The notes under the pieces were generated by a model, which was not told the DNA's origin, ran no database searches, and saw nothing but the letters and a program-made list of their open reading frames with translations. A DNA stretch of 64,000 nucleotides from Isoetes taiwanensis (Eukaryota; Streptophyta; Lycopodiopsida; Isoetales; Isoetaceae). Positions 42,805-55,345 of the stretch are shown here, one piece after another. Each line of letters starts with the position of its first letter. Position 1 is the stretch's first letter. The stretch is taken from positions 1,176,001 through 1,240,000 of the forward strand of contig JAJEKV010000039.1 of assembly GCA_021234155.1 (NCBI GenBank), in the 5' to 3' direction. The translations under genes and the position numbers were made by a program.

Positions 42805-44328
42805 ATGGACGGACTACCCAGGGACGAGCTAGAACGGCTCATGTTCTTTGAAACTGCCAGGGAGAAGGCCGCTGCAGATTACATTCGCTCTCCTCTCGAC
42901 GCAGATGTAAGTTTTACTTTTTTTCTTTTCCCATTTTTGCCCGATCTTTAGTTCAAGAGTTACAAAAAATATTTCCTCGCTGATCATGTTGGTTTTCTTT
43001 GTTGTTTGCCTCGTGCTGGAGTTTAGGCACAGTTTGTGTTGGTCTATGTTTGGTTTAAGTCTTAAAACTATGAACTTTTTTTAAAGACTGCGTTTGTATG
43101 AATCATCAATAGGTTTCCAGGATAGCAAGTCATAAATATACTGTGGCATAAGGTTGTTCATAATAATATTTAGAGTATCAGTCGGGGAGGAACAAAATAT
43201 ACAAAGTGCCTTGCCATTGGTGGAAATAAGAAGATTGGTTTTTGCAGAACTTGACCAGATGGGGTGGAGTGCTTTTAGAACTTGCTCACTTCCGCCAAGG
43301 CCAGGAGTCTATTGATATGATTGAAGGTATTGAGTTGCTTTTATTTCATAGTTATGAATTTCATTGACTTACACATTGACTGGCACTATTAAAGAGGCTG
43401 TTTCAAAGTTGGAGGAAGCTTTGAGAATCAATCCCAGGAAGCATGACACGCTATGGTGTCTAGGAAATGCTCATACAGCACATGGCTTTCTTTTCTCGGA
43501 TGTAGAGCAAGCAAATCAATGTTTTAAGGAAGCAGCCCAGTGTTTTGAAAGAGCTGTTAACGAGGTTTGAAAGCTTGTTCTTTCAAAAACAATTTTGTAT
43601 TTTAATAAAAGAGTGAATTCTCTTTAGAGTTGGTAAGTTTAGGGAAAAGATAGTTGTACCTGAAGCAGTATTACAGTCTATGCAGAGAACTCGGTCATGA
43701 GCGTTCAGAACTCAGATCTGATCCTTGTGGAAAATGTTAACATCCTGTTTTGCTTCTTTTCTGCGTATAAACCAGTTTTGTTTTAGAATCAAATGTGAGT
43801 AGCGAAGAAATTAGTTGACTTTTGAGGCAAACTTTTATTTGCTACGCCTTTGACTCATTACTGATAGTACCACCGTGACTAATAATAATGATCATGTTGA
43901 TGACATTAAGCATTTGACATTCTTTTGCAGGAACCCTCTAATGAGCTTTATCGAAATTCATTGGAGATGTCACAAAAGGTATTGGTGCAATCTAAAGTAG
44001 TTCGTGAGCTTGTATAGGAATTTATCCTCTCTTTGTCAGGCTCCTGCTGTGTATCAAGAGTTGCAGAAACAATTAGGATCCCAACCATCTGGTTTGTCAG
44101 GTCAAATAGGAGGAAACAATTCGAAGGTGACATAAAGTGCTTTCGTGACAGTTAATAAATGAAGCATCATATTCTAACATTCCTTATATGCAGACTAAGA
44201 AAAAGAAGAAGAAGAACAGTGATTTGAAGTATGATATACTTGGCTGGGTGGTCCTGGCAGTTGGAGTGGTTTTCTGGGTTGGGATGGCCAAGAACAATAT
44301 GCCACCACCTTCCCCTACAGTTAGATAG
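42805..44328 (+). CDS. TOM20: Mitochondrial import receptor subunit TOM20, six exons, intact
   Basis: Plant-type TOM20 is the outer-membrane receptor of the TOM complex that recognises mitochondrial presequences. Exons by splice sites: 42805-42906, 43248-43326, 43395-43564, 43931-43978, 44040-44126 and 44194-44328. All have GT-AG introns and the reading frame is kept, giving 206 residues. The N-terminus [20 protein letters not shown] leads to [20 protein letters not shown], the family hallmark. TPR-like helices follow ([38 protein letters not shown]), then a Lys-rich [10 protein letters not shown] linker. A single C-terminal anchor, [19 protein letters not shown], is followed by a short PPPSPTVR tail. 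Tail anchoring is the plant arrangement, opposite to animal TOM20. Length and architecture match the family (about 190-210 residues). No break was seen. Confidence 0.95.
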
Positions 44329-46020
44329 CATGTACAGTTGACAAGGTCCTGTTCAATGGCACCAAGACAAGTGCCTGTAAGACAACTATCCATCAATATA
44401 TGAGATATGAGGAAAGTTGTCTGCTTCTTGTTTAATTAAGATAAATGAAGTGATATTGGAATATAACCGTTCGGAGAATGTAGAGTTGGTAAAATCAACT
44501 GGAATTAATACAGATTTATCGTACTGTTGTACAATGAATCTGTTATTTTGATAGTGCAGGATTATCGTACTGTTGTACAATGAATCTCTCATCGTACTGC
44601 AGTATGCAATGGAATCTTGAGAGGATGCATATGCTGTTTAGTATTTAGTTGGCTTCTTCTGTGTGTAGAGTCATTTCATCGTTATAACTGTTTTTCTTCA
44701 GTAATCTTTCAAGCGTTACTGCTGTTCGAGTCTTTGTTCAATGGTCAATTAGTAGTAATTTTCCAACAGTTCAAATTTCGTCTTGCTGCTATAATTGATT
44801 TAGGTCAGGAAGCTTTTTCTATATGGAGACAAGGTATTTCCAATCTGCAAACGTTTCATGCGATCTTCCTAACATGGAATAGAGATCCATGCAGTAAACC
44901 ATAGGAGAGCCCAAAAGAAAGTCTCAACACAATTGGCTCTGCCGCAGCGGCCTATAGTGCAGCAAGGAATTGAACCTTCCGGCATCACCAGCATATTGAG
45001 GCAGATCTACAGAAACCTTAAATGAAAACATATGCCTTGTGGCAGCAACGATGGCTCTGGGCATGGAGCAGCTCCACACAAAACAAAGCGCTTCTCTTGC
45101 CTACCCTGATGTGCACCCCAAGCAAACCATTACATCTGCAAAGGCAAAATAGTTTTACCGTATGCTAAGGGCCATTTGCTACATGACCAGCTGAACCTAG
45201 CTTCAAGATAGCTCCCTTTCCTATGAACATGGTTGTAAGAGGGGATGAACATACATTCTCGGCACAAAAGGAGATGAAGATGCACCTCTAGCAAACAAAG
45301 TCTTGGGAAAACCCACCTCACCTCAAACACACATCGAGGTTTCTTGTTCATGGGAAGTTGCCCTAAGGCTATGTACGCCCTTAATGCAACAACATTCAAC
45401 CACGGTGTTTAAGCATAATTTCGAGAGTGCATTTATTATGCAGTCTAAGGTGCTATGCAAACTAACAAAGTTCTAGGGCTATATTCTTGTAGAGGCCCAA
45501 AAAACAAAGGAAACAAATTTCTCCTATGACAGTATGCACTCCTTTATCAAGAAGAGTAAATTCATTAGATCAAATGTTTATCCAGTAAAGCAAGAGGACC
45601 TTGTGATTGATTGTCTTGTCATTTAAGGTATTTGAGGTCCTGTTGTGATTTTTATTTCTATTGGGGTCAATGTGTTTCTTTTGAGCATTCACTAGACATT
45701 GAGCATCCATGGAGCTAATATTAAAGACATTGAAGTTGCTTGCATGTTTGTAGAAATATTTCAAATCCAGTGATGCTGGCTATGGAAATGCTTATTAAAT
45801 CTTTTTTACGCATGAAGGTAAATTGAAAGGTTCTTTATTGCCATTTCCTTACAGTAGCTAAGAATCTTGGTGAGTTGCTATCATTTTACCATGAATTTAT
45901 GCAGATGACGAGGAAATATTTCTTATGAAACTTGTACTTAATGTGATGCGAGCAATTCAAGCAGACCTAATGTGGCAAGAAATGTGGAGCCTTAGATATC
46001 TTGAAGGGAGATGAAGAATG
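44329..46020. other. 3' flank of TOM20 and spacer
   Basis: It begins with the TOM20 3' UTR. A GTACTGTTGTACAATGAATC word is repeated near 44520 and 44567. No further gene was recognised; frames at 44617-44904 and 45130-45399 have no supporting motif. Confidence 0.5.
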
Positions 46021-46024
46021 GGAG

Positions 46025-46262
46025 ATATTTGGGTAAAAGCATGAAAGGGTGTACTCACATTGTAATGAATTGGAGTACAAATAATGGATACTTTTTGCAT
46101 ATGTTTTAGTTATTTTTTATTTGGACACATATATTAAATGTATTTTGTAGATACACTTAAGCTAATTTTCGAGTACTTTTCGGCTATGCATGTACTTTTT
46201 GGGTACTTTGAGTAATTTGTGTAATATAGGTACATTACACCCCTTCATGCTTTTACCCATTT
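46025..46262. mobile_element. Small inverted-repeat (MITE-like) element
   Basis: ATTTGGGTAAAAGCATGAAA plus GGGTGTA at the left pairs with TACACCCCTTCATGCTTTTA plus CCCATTTG at the right, about 27 bases with few mismatches. The interior is AT-rich. Non-coding. Confidence 0.6.
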
Positions 46263-47250
46263 GTTGTATACCATAAGAAGCTTGGACAACTGAAGAGCGT
46301 AGGTTAGACTATCATTAGCATCATGCATATTTCTAGGTAGCTTAATTAGAAATTTAGAGTCTATAGAGAAGTGATAGCAGATGCCCTAAAGGATATTACC
46401 AAGTCTTCTGATACTTTGCTAACACGAGAAAATAGAATAAAAAGAGTAGATTTTTTAACGTCAACGAAGAAGACCAAAAGGTCACGGGACTCTATAATGG
46501 GCTCGAACAACCATTTACTACTAGCAGCAAAAACCACATGCCTCGAAAATTTTCAAGGGAAAACCTTTCGTAGTAATGATGATACTAGACAATCAGGAAT
46601 AAATAAATAAGTAGAACATGGTGACTACTGAGGGCTCAACAATTGAATGTGCATCTAGAACCTACGTATAATGCCAAGTCATGCAGAGATGGTGCTCCAA
46701 GAACTTGTGGGAGTTGTAGAATGGATGCCACAATCTATGATATTTCATAGACATGACAAGAAAACAAGAAGAACGAGAAGATTCTTCTCGTACTTAGCGT
46801 GAGGGACGGAAGCAAGCATGCAAAGAGTACATCGAAGTAGTTTGAGATTAAAATGTCTTAGACCTAAAGGCTTAGTATGAAGATATTATGAGGAGAGATT
46901 TCTTATAAAAAAATGTACTTAATGTACGAGAGATATACTAGGTTGAGGTCGCCTAGGGCACAAGCAATAGATATTTCTGGAAACATGAAGGAAGGCAAGA
47001 AGAATGGAAGAGATATTTGTTTAAAAAAAATGCAACATATCAGACGTGGACGGTTGACAAACGTAGGTTGGTACAATAAGATATGATTAGCACCATGCGA
47101 TATTTCCAGGTTGCTTAGAATAAGTGGAGTATGCATAAGATGATTAAGCTTGAGGAGAGTGCTAGCGCATAACACGAAGGAATGTCGCTGTGTCATGTCA
47201 CATGGCACTCAATCTACGTATGATATTTTAGGGACACGACGGGAGGAAGA
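46263..47250. other. Spacer, no gene recognised
   Basis: AT-rich with purine-rich stretches. GAAGAATGGAAGAGATATTTG near 47000 resembles the word GAATGGGAGATATTTGGGT at about 46015 and the tandem unit at 47251. Confidence 0.4.
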
Positions 47251-47400
47251 GGGAGATATTTGTGAAGGGAGATATTTGTTAGGCAAGAACGGGTCAAGTA
47301 GGGCAGCAAGCAAAGGAAGGGAGATATTTGTGAAGGGAGATATTTGTTAGGAGAAATGATACATAATGGGTCAAGTAGGGCAGCAAGCAAAGGAAGAGTT
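47251..47400. repeat. Imperfect tandem duplication, 68-77 bp
   Basis: GGGAGATATTTGTGAAGGGA occurs at 47251 and 47319, and GGGTCAAGTAGGGCAGCAAG at 47291 and 47368. The second unit has a short insertion, giving the two different offsets. Confidence 0.8.
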
Positions 47401-47596
47401 AAGGGTAAGTCACGCAATGAAAGGAAGAGCCATGGGCGAAGGGAGTTGTATACGATTTAGCGTGTGGGGCAGGGGGGGACAAACCAAGGCTTAAAAGGCT
47501 TAGTTGGCCGGATAAACGCCCACGAAGCGCACCAGAAGGGCCGCCGCAGGACATATAGGGCCGCCGCAGGACGTATTAAATAACTTACAGAGAGCG

Positions 47597-48199
47597 ATGG
47601 CTGTGCCCGCTATGGCGATCCAAAGCAGATCCAAAGCAGACCAGCTTATCGCCGCAGCTGACGAAATTATGGCCTTGGACCAGGCTCTCCCTGCCGCTGC
47701 TGCAGAAATCCGATCCTTCAGTCGATCCTGCAGGAAGATCATCCTCCACATGGCCAAGGCCCAACCCTTCTCACGTCCTTCCCATGCATCAATCCTGCAT
47801 ATGGACTGGAACTCCCTCGCCCGCTTGCGCGCGCTCCTCGAATCGGTCCGATCTGCTTATCTCCAGCTTCTTTTCCATATCGATCAGGTCCTCCTCCCCT
47901 CTCTGCCTTCTCCTTTGTTTCTCTTCAGAATGAGGAGGAGACGAATGGAGCTGTTAAAGTCTAGGAGGATGATCAAGGTTGTCTTTGAACAAGTGCAGAC
48001 TTCCATCAGATGCCTCTCAGGACTCAACCTAGAGATCACGAGGTTGCAGCACACATTGTCTCTTGCACTCCAAGAAAAGGATAACTTTGTGTTTTTTGTC
48101 CCATCCTTGAAGAGGGGCCTTCAGTTCTATTCTTCAAGTCGATGTCAGTTCCAAGAACAAATGACACTTCTTGTCTACTACATGCATAATACCGTATGA
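47597..48199 (+). CDS. Hypothetical helical protein, 200 aa
   Basis: An uninterrupted frame from MAVPAMAIQSRSKADQLIAA through LDQALPAAAAEIRSFSRSCR, SLARLRALLESVRSAYLQLL and MELLKSRRMIKVVFEQVQTS to a stop. It is rich in Leu, Arg, Ala and Ser in heptad-like spacing, so it should fold as a helical bundle. The 5' part is GC-rich and genic in character against AT-rich flanks. The layout loosely recalls helical N-terminal regions of plant U-box or BPS1-like proteins, but nothing diagnostic is present. The end (DNFVFFVPSLKRGLQFYSSS and beyond) may run past a splice site, since GTAATATG follows the stop. It is probably a real gene or first exon. Confidence 0.45.
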   Translation: MAVPAMAIQSRSKADQLIAAADEIMALDQALPAAAAEIRSFSRSCRKIILHMAKAQPFSRPSHASILHMDWNSLARLRALLESVRSAYLQLLFHIDQVLLPSLPSPLFLFRMRRRRMELLKSRRMIKVVFEQVQTSIRCLSGLNLEITRLQHTLSLALQEKDNFVFFVPSLKRGLQFYSSSRCQFQEQMTLLVYYMHNTV

Positions 48200-49160
48200 G
48201 GTAATATGACAGAAAGATTGAGGTCCAAAGATTGAATTTTAGTTGAGTAAGATAGAATTGAACGTCAATGCATCCGTGTGGTACATCTTAGAAATTGGAG
48301 GCTTCATAAAAGAGTTTGGAGGGATAAAAAAGGGCATGAGAATGAGAATTAGAATGATGAGAATAAGCATTTCTACATCCACTTGAGATCAACTTGTCTA
48401 GGAATATATACACAACAACAGAAGCATTGATATTGGATACCACCCTCTAAAAATGCAAGTTTGTAGGTTATGCATGGAATTTTATTAAAAAAATATCCCT
48501 TTTCTTGTGAGAACATCCGAACCTTCTTGTTGTTTCTAAATATACCTCATTGACATGATGCTTTCACTATTAGTTGCCTTCGAAACTACCGATTAGCTTA
48601 TTGTTATTGATGTTTAAGTGTATGTGGTGTAAGTTAGTATAATTGTTATGGTTATTGATGTTTTCTTCTATTTCTTGAGAAGGAATCATAGCCATAGTAC
48701 ACTAGCTCATACTACTTATTGAGAGCATCTGAACCATTCAATACGAATATATCCGCGCACTCCCAAAAGGGGAGGAATCCAAATGTTGTTGTAAATAAGT
48801 TGACTTTAAAACAATCATTTTTTGTTAGAAGGTTTAAAACATGGTTTTGTTGCTTCAATTGTGATATAGAACATCATCAACATCTATCACCATTACCATT
48901 TCGTGTGCAATAGGTATATAGATGGGAGGTGGTGTTTTGGAAGAAGGATGAAGGGGAAGAAACACAGTTAAAATATGTAGGACAAAATAGTCTAGTGGAA
49001 ATAAGAAGATAATGGGAGTATGGCATGCATTGTCTTTACACAATAGACAGGTGGGCAGGGTTTTGGGACAAAAGATTTTGGAAGGAGGATTTAGGATGCA
49101 GTAGACCAAAATAGAATGACAAAGGATGTGTAATGCAACAAGAAGCTAATAGGACGAGAT
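48200..49160. other. Spacer, no gene recognised
   Basis: AT-rich DNA. Frames are short and lack motifs. Confidence 0.45.
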
Positions 49161-49164
49161 CTTT

Positions 49165-49764
49165 AAAGTCTAGAGAAACATTTGTTCTGGTGGAAGGTGG
49201 CTGAGTTATCTCTGCCTGGTAGAATCACAATGGCAAAATCTGTACTTAGCAATACCCATGTCTACATGGCATCTATTTTGCTGGCTCCTCAATGTAAGAA
49301 GAGATGAGTTTGTGTGCACTGTCAGAAATTTCCTTTGTGGTGGTACATCAAAAGGTGGGTTTGTTAAATATCATAGGTGTGCTAAACCTAAGGCGACTGA
49401 CTGGTGGCTTTGGAATGTTGGACTTCCATCTTCAAAGTCAGGTCACAATCTCAAAGTTCATTTGGGGGCTTTTCCTTGGTAAGGATGATTCTCCTAGCTT
49501 AAGGTTGGTGCACCAATCACTTCTATAATGTCTCCCTTTTCACAAGACAACTATCAAATCTAGCTTTCCATGGCTTTGTTACATCGACTGCATCCATATC
49601 CAAATGCGTTCCCAATCCTAAAAAAACTGCTTGTTTGTTGGGAAGTGGTTAGATCCTTATTTCATGTTAGTCTCCAAATTTGTGTTTCCTTTTCAATGTC
49701 ATGCTAGTGGTTTCCCTTATATGGTATACATAATCAACAGCCTGTACGTCCAAAGACCCAGTGG
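49165..49764 (+). mobile_element. LINE reverse transcriptase C-terminal part (left half, split by a transposon)
   Basis: The sequence reads WKVAELSLPGRITMAKSVLS with HVYMASILLAP, then in a shifted frame VRNFLCGGTSKGGFV, then TGGFGMLDFHLQSQVTISKF with IWG. This is the L1-type pattern LSLAGRxxLxKSVLxxxPxY...FLWGG...K...GGLGxxDL...N. Frameshifts are present. The element stops abruptly at about 49764, where the DDE transposon begins. Its remaining 3' end resumes on the same strand at 57466. Confidence 0.75.
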
Positions 49765-50111
49765 CATTGGGTGCAAAATCGGTACTGGGTAGCAGAAATC
49801 ACCGTCCGGACGCCGCTTACAAGTGCTTAAAATCGGTGTGTTTTAAACACGACGTGCGTGATTGAAGTATTGACATGTAGGGTGCGCGCCCGTCAAATGA
49901 CAGGCTGAGAGAATCATGAACATGTTTGGTGCCGGAAACATGAATGCCTGTAGCCCGCCATATTCCTGGATGGCGGGCTAACCCATCTTGAATTCAAGCA
50001 AAATGGAGGGACTAATTGTTTCCAAGAATTGCCTGAACCGAAATTCAACAATTTGCCCTCACCAATTCAGCAATACACAGAAATCCGGGATAGATGAAAC
50101 CCAATTCCTCT

Positions 50112-52850
50112 CCCCGTTCAATTTACAGAGCCATTGATGCAGCAAGGAAGAGAGATCAGAGGCAGAGATTGTATGCAAAGAAGGTAGCAATGAAGAAGAA
50201 TTTCTCTTCTAAAGATTCGCCTTCAAAGACGAATAAGAAATTGAGACCGAAAGTGATCAAGTAGAATAAGAGAAATTTCGGGGAGAAATTTATGAAGTAT
50301 TCAACCAAATCAAGTACAAATGTTGATGACAATGACAAAGGCCGCATCCTTGACAGTCTTCTTTGGAGGGCAAGGGATTTACCAATTGCTTCTATAAAGA
50401 AATCTAAGCAGGTTACTATGGCCGAGCAAATGGTGAAGAATTTGAAGGAAACAATGCAAGAACATAAGTTTGAGAGGAATTATGACATGCTTCGTGCAAG
50501 GAAGTCCACCCTGATAATGGCAAAGAAGCAGTACAAATGGTGTCAAGCCATTGAATCAAGCAGAAGTGGCGGATTGCTTTCGGCATCCCCGGAAAAACAA
50601 TTTCAAATGCTTTTTCAAAGAAGGGTGCAAGCTAACAAAGGGAAGGACCTTGGTCAATGTTGAGGGAGGAGGAAGCGGATGGATAGCATGTTAGATCACA
50701 ATAGAGAAGTGTTATCAAGTTCGGGACGAGAAAATACAAGAGTTTCTCCATACAAGAAAGACGTGAGGAAGTATGTATCGAGAGGCAGGAATAAAGATGG
50801 AACATCAATTCACCTTCTTGAAGTCACCAAGTAAGTATTCATCCTATATTGTAGGGTTCATTATATGTAGCATTTATTTGGCATTCACACGATTTCCCGC
50901 AGGTTGCAATTCTACCTCAGGTTTAGAGAGGAGAATCCTCATATCAAAATTGCATTGCAGACTTTTGAGAGGTTGAAACCTAGTTTTGTAAGGAGGATGC
51001 GTGAGAGGCATACATCTTTGTTGCATTTACCACTTGAAATTTGAATACATCATGCAAGGATTGAGCAGACCGAGAAAATCGGGTGGAGTTCATGACAATT
51101 GCAAGCGCCATCTGAGATTTGTGGCCCCGCCCGTAATGTGCAGCCAAGGAGCATACAATCAAGTGTACCGGTGATTTATGGAGACAAGTGGTGGTGCAAA
51201 CAAAGGTGATGATGAGGAGTGGTTTGATCATAACCGCTTGATGTTGGCGTGTAAAAAATGTGGGTTGGATAGAATTAGAAAATGTCCACGAGGAAATGGA
51301 TGGCACGGGTTCAAGATTACTAGTTAATTGGAAGACATTTGAAAAGCAACATGTGGACCAGGACGGAGAATTCAGGGGATCCAAGAAAGGCTTTGAGGTA
51401 CAAACTGTCTTGAGATTAGTATGTATGACGAAGTCCCAAAGAATTTCAAGAGGAAGTGAAGAAGGTAATATCAGATTTTGTTCCACACAATTACATAGCA
51501 CATTGGCAGGCCAATCGGTTAAACAAGTGTGTGTCACCATTTCGGAAGATACAATTGTATCTCATTTATTGACTTTGCAGAAAATTACAAACATCAAGAT
51601 CGAGAATGAGCCCCACCAATGCACCGGCATACGACTCAAAGTTTCTATACTTGTTCACATAACATATAGGCATGACAAAAAGTGCCGATATTCCTGTTCT
51701 GTGCGTGCATGTAAGAAGACCGGCCCAAAGAAGAGAAAAAGAAACGTAAGGTTGGAGCGGATCGGGAATAGACTCAACAACGGTAGGAAGATCATAAAAG
51801 AGACTCACTTTTACATTTCGATGATAAAGTGCATGACTCATTATTTGTGGAACACCGCCTACAAAAGCATGTTGCATGGCTTAAGGAGCGAGGAAATAGA
51901 GTATGAGAAGCATTGGTTTTGGAGTGATGGCTGCTCATCACAATTCAAGTCGGGGAAAACCTTTTTTTTTTTTTCTTAGGCGTGTACTTCACAATCAATG
52001 ACAAGGAAATAGTGTGGAACTACTTTGCCACTGCTCATGGTAAAGGTGAACATGATGGTGCAGGTGCTCTCTGTTATCAAAAGGCTGCTAAGTAAGGAAC
52101 AACTCAAACCCAATGGTGTGCAACTGAGGCATGCTAAAGATATTGTAAAATTTCTGTGTACATATTTCAGCAGATCTACCGGTCGATGAAACGAGATGAG
52201 ATCAAAAGATATTTTTGGGAAATTGAACCGCTTTGTTGTGGCAAACATGGAAGAATATGAAATTGAAACACTCAAAGGCACAAAGAAGATTCATCATGTA
52301 TCGGACCTGTCAGCAGGACTAGACCAAACAGGCTTGCTCATAGATGCCTGTCATGTTTCTGCTCGTTTTGCATGGATCATAATTGGGACTCCTGCATCAA
52401 TACAGGTAGATTTGGAAAGTGGGAGGTAACTGACTTAAAACCAGGAGTTGAGAAAAAAGGAGACTCTTGAACAAGCCAATGAATGGATCAGTAATTTGGT
52501 AGAGGTAGGTGACAATTTTGCAAAGTGAATGCCGAGGTAGACAATTCAGAGGAGGGTGTGGACTTCTACATCCTCAAGTGCTGTAACCCAAATGCACACT
52601 TGAAGATTCATACAAAGATGGATGGGGGCAAAAATTTGGAGTGCATGAGGTTATCTTAAGTGGATTGTATTATCAATTCTTGGGTAATTTCAAGTATATG
52701 TTGCTCACTAAACAACCCGAAGCCTCCGGCACAGACCATGTGGTAAGATATCCTAAAATTGATATGGAAAAGTAGAAGGCACAGACATGTACAGAATTTC
52801 GGGGAGACCCATGAAAAAATTATGGCGGTCTCCCAATAACAATGTAATTG
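50112..52850 (+). pseudogene. DDE transposase (SDGC/HGKG family), degraded
   Basis: The N-terminal exon (50112-50663) is basic and helical (YRAIDAARKRDQRQRLYAKK, MAKKQYKWCQAIESSRSGG). After an intron (GTAAGT at about 50831, CAG at about 50903) it reads LQFYLRFREENPHIKIALQT then FERLKPSFVRRMRERHT, the usual lead-in. A Cys pair MLACKKCGLDRIRKCPRG follows. The catalytic core is in broken frames: IDFAENYKHQDRE (first Asp), HWFWSDGCSSQFKSGKTF (second Asp) and WNYFATAHGKGEHDGAGA (H-G-K-G-x-x-D-G-x-G). These signatures belong to a transposase-like family widespread in animals and also in non-seed plants. Stops and frame changes occur at about 51620, 51960 and 52080. The C-terminus has VDFYILKCCNPNAHLKI. 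Confidence 0.65.
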
Positions 52851-53282
52851 TTTGACACTTAACTAAATTGATGTTATTCTTTTCAAGTGATTTGTTGTTC
52901 CAAGCACCTAAGCATGTAAGCACATATTTTTATATATATTAACAATAGTGAGGATGCACAAGGGTGGTGTGCATGGACACGCATTGCCAATTGAAGATTG
53001 AATTGTTGTTTATAAGAATGTAGATTTGTGACATTGGAATAAGGTTCAATTATTTATTTTGGTACCATCACTATCCCAACATTCTTGGCAAAATTATATT
53101 GTCAAGGCGTTTCCTTGATGTGACATGTGTCAATTCGAGTAGTCATACAAAATATTGCAGCGACTGTTACACGAATTAATTGTTCGTGGCGTGTGAGGTT
53201 TATCATTAATCGCCGCCTAAGCCGCCGGACTTAAGCAAGGGGCCCACAAGCTCACGCCCGCGATACAAGCTCTCCGCCAATT

Positions 53283-53345
53283 CATCATATCCGCCAATTC
53301 CTCCTCGCACTCCGCCAATCCTCCCAATCCTCCCAATCCTCCCAA
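53283..53345. repeat. CCGCCAATTC / CCTCCCAATC short tandem repeats
   Basis: Units of 9-17 bases, beginning ATATCCGCCAATTCCTCC and ending in three CAATCCTCC copies, lie in a GC-richer patch of the transposon interior. Confidence 0.7.
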
Positions 53346-53606
53346 GCATGAAGCGAGCACATAGCGAGGAGCAGGAGGTCACTGGCCTGGGCGCTTACTA
53401 AGCGCCGAAGAGGTGTTCCCTCCACTCTTCCGCCTCTGCACGGGTGCTTGCTGCCTCCCACTCTGGCGCCTCTCCCCGCCCCACCTTTGCCTCCCGGTTT
53501 GAGGAGTGCGATTCGATTCTCATCTTGATTCCTATGAGGAATCAGAAAATGAGGAATCGGAAATGAATTCAGCGAGGAATATGTCACCGCCTTGGATGGA
53601 GGGATG

Positions 53607-53697
53607 GATAGGCTAAGAAGAAGAAGAGGAAGAGGAAGAGGAAGAGGAGGAGGAGGAAGAGGAAGAGGAAGAGGAAGAGGAAGAGGAAGACGAGGAA
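53607..53697. repeat. (GAAGAG)n purine tract
   Basis: GAAGAGGAAGAG repeats continue for about 90 bases and then run into GACGAGGAAGCCGACTTGGA and a GTACATG donor-like site. In one plus frame this gives a poly-Glu stretch followed by DEEADLEELRAFLK, so it may be part of an acidic exon. It is otherwise a simple microsatellite. Confidence 0.8.
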
Positions 53698-53856
53698 GCC
53701 GACTTGGAGGAGCTCAGGGCTTTCCTTAAAGGTACATGCAAATTTTCATTTGTTTTCTGTTTTCATTTTTTCGTTTGTTTAATCTTCGTTTGTTTAATTT
53801 TTTCGTTTGTTTCATTTGTTGCGGATGGAGAATGAATGCAGAGCGAGATGAAGATG

Positions 53857-53942
53857 AAGAAGACACCCCCTTGAAGAAGACACCCCCCCTTGATGAAGAA
53901 GACAACCCCCTTTGAAGAAGACACCCCCTTTGAAGAATACAT
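53857..53942. repeat. GAAGAAGACACCCCCTTT tandem repeat
   Basis: About four copies of an 18-22-base unit (AAGACACCCCCTTGAAG and variants) lie just after the acidic exon-like region. A GGCCTCGGGGCC/GGCCTAATGGCC pair follows at 53944-53993. Confidence 0.75.
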
Positions 53943-54739
53943 CGGCCTCGGGGCCAAAATTTTGTAAAATTTTGTACATTGGCCTAATGGCCTTTTTTTA
54001 TAAAAATCTTGTTTACCATCAAACTTTGTTGTAACTTTGTTTCTTGTTTCATTGAGATCTCTTCTTCTTCATCCGCGGAAATGTTATTTTTGTCTATCTA
54101 TCAAATTTATGAAGTTCAATTCTCGCGGTCCATTCAGATTCTCGCTTGAATATAACAAAGGTTTCTAGCTCTTTCATTAGTTTCAAACACTAAGCATTTT
54201 AATCACTTTCAGCCAGTGCGGTGAGTAAGCCTTTGGAACACACGAGCACTTATGCAATAAAATGACTACCTTTAAACAGCTTATATGGCTTAACAATAAG
54301 CACCGCAGACCTTACCCGCATGACAAGTAAGCACATGATGACATTAAGCAACTACATAAAAGTATATCACATTGCCAAGACAATAAGCAAAGATTCCGCC
54401 ATTAAGACTCAAACCATAGCACTTGCAGGCAATTTTTTTTAAGCACTTGATAAGTTTTAAGCATCCCTTTCAACAAGCATTGAAGTATATATAAACAATA
54501 TAGCAAAACTTATAGACAAGTGCATTGAACTACATAAACAATATAGCAAAAACATTCTTAAATTAAGATAAAGATGGTACATGAAAAGTGTAGGATTCCT
54601 TGGCCTAAATAAATGACAAAACAGACCAATAATCATGGAGAATGACAAGCGCCATCACCATAAACCTTCTCCAATTCCTCCTTCACAAAACCCAGAATCA
54701 AGAATCGTTTTCCGTAAAGTCTTTCCAAGCATAGCTTCA

Positions 54740-55345
54740 TAATCTTTCTATCCTGTCTTAGGCCAAGGCTTGTATCTATGTGTATTCTTCACCGGTAACT
54801 TCATTTCTTCCTCGGTCTTGGCCTGCAGATTATTTCTTCTATCTTTGGGGTGAGTCTTTGGTAGCACTTCATCATGGACATCCATCTTGAATGCGGTACC
54901 CGCAGAAATTTCCGTGGTTTGCTAAGGTAAGACTTGTACAATGAATCATCAAGAAGCAAAGTCTTACCCGAGAATCTTGGGTATGACTCATATATTTTCC
55001 CAAGTGGCTTCATCATATTTGGACACCCCGGGTTTGTTAGGGTGGTGAAAACCGGTGCGCACACATTTTTCCCCGTCCCCCATACAAATTCAAATCTGTC
55101 CCTCAAACGGACATAGTACTTGGCAAAGACATCTTCCACATTGGAGAGTTGCATTGATGACCATATACCAACACAACACTTCAGAACAAAGTCTTCAAGA
55201 AGAACACCGCTTCTGGTGCGAATATCACTTTCTTTTCGCTAGTGTATGTCATTGTCAATCCCCGCTTCCAAGCGTATGTGTTCATTTGCACCAAATGTTT
55301 TTACCAACACACCATTTAAATCCAAGACAATGAGTTTATCTTTGG
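54740..55345 (-). pseudogene. FCP1-type HAD phosphatase domain of second transposon
   Basis: Read on the minus strand: KDKLIVLDLNGVLVKTFGAN (HAD motif I, again DLN instead of DxD; about 55345-55290), then a stop near 55240. Next come LEDFVLKCCVGIWSSMQLSN (motif II region) and VEDVFAKYYVRLRDRFEFVW. PLGKIYESYPRFSGKTLLLD with DSLYKSYL follows, the motif III/IV region where DDS-x-x-K is expected. Frame changes occur near 54950, and the C-terminus runs on as LPVKNTHRYKPWPKTG. The order and spacing are those of FCP1/NIF phosphatases. It is the second such domain in the window, in a different transposon. Confidence 0.65.
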
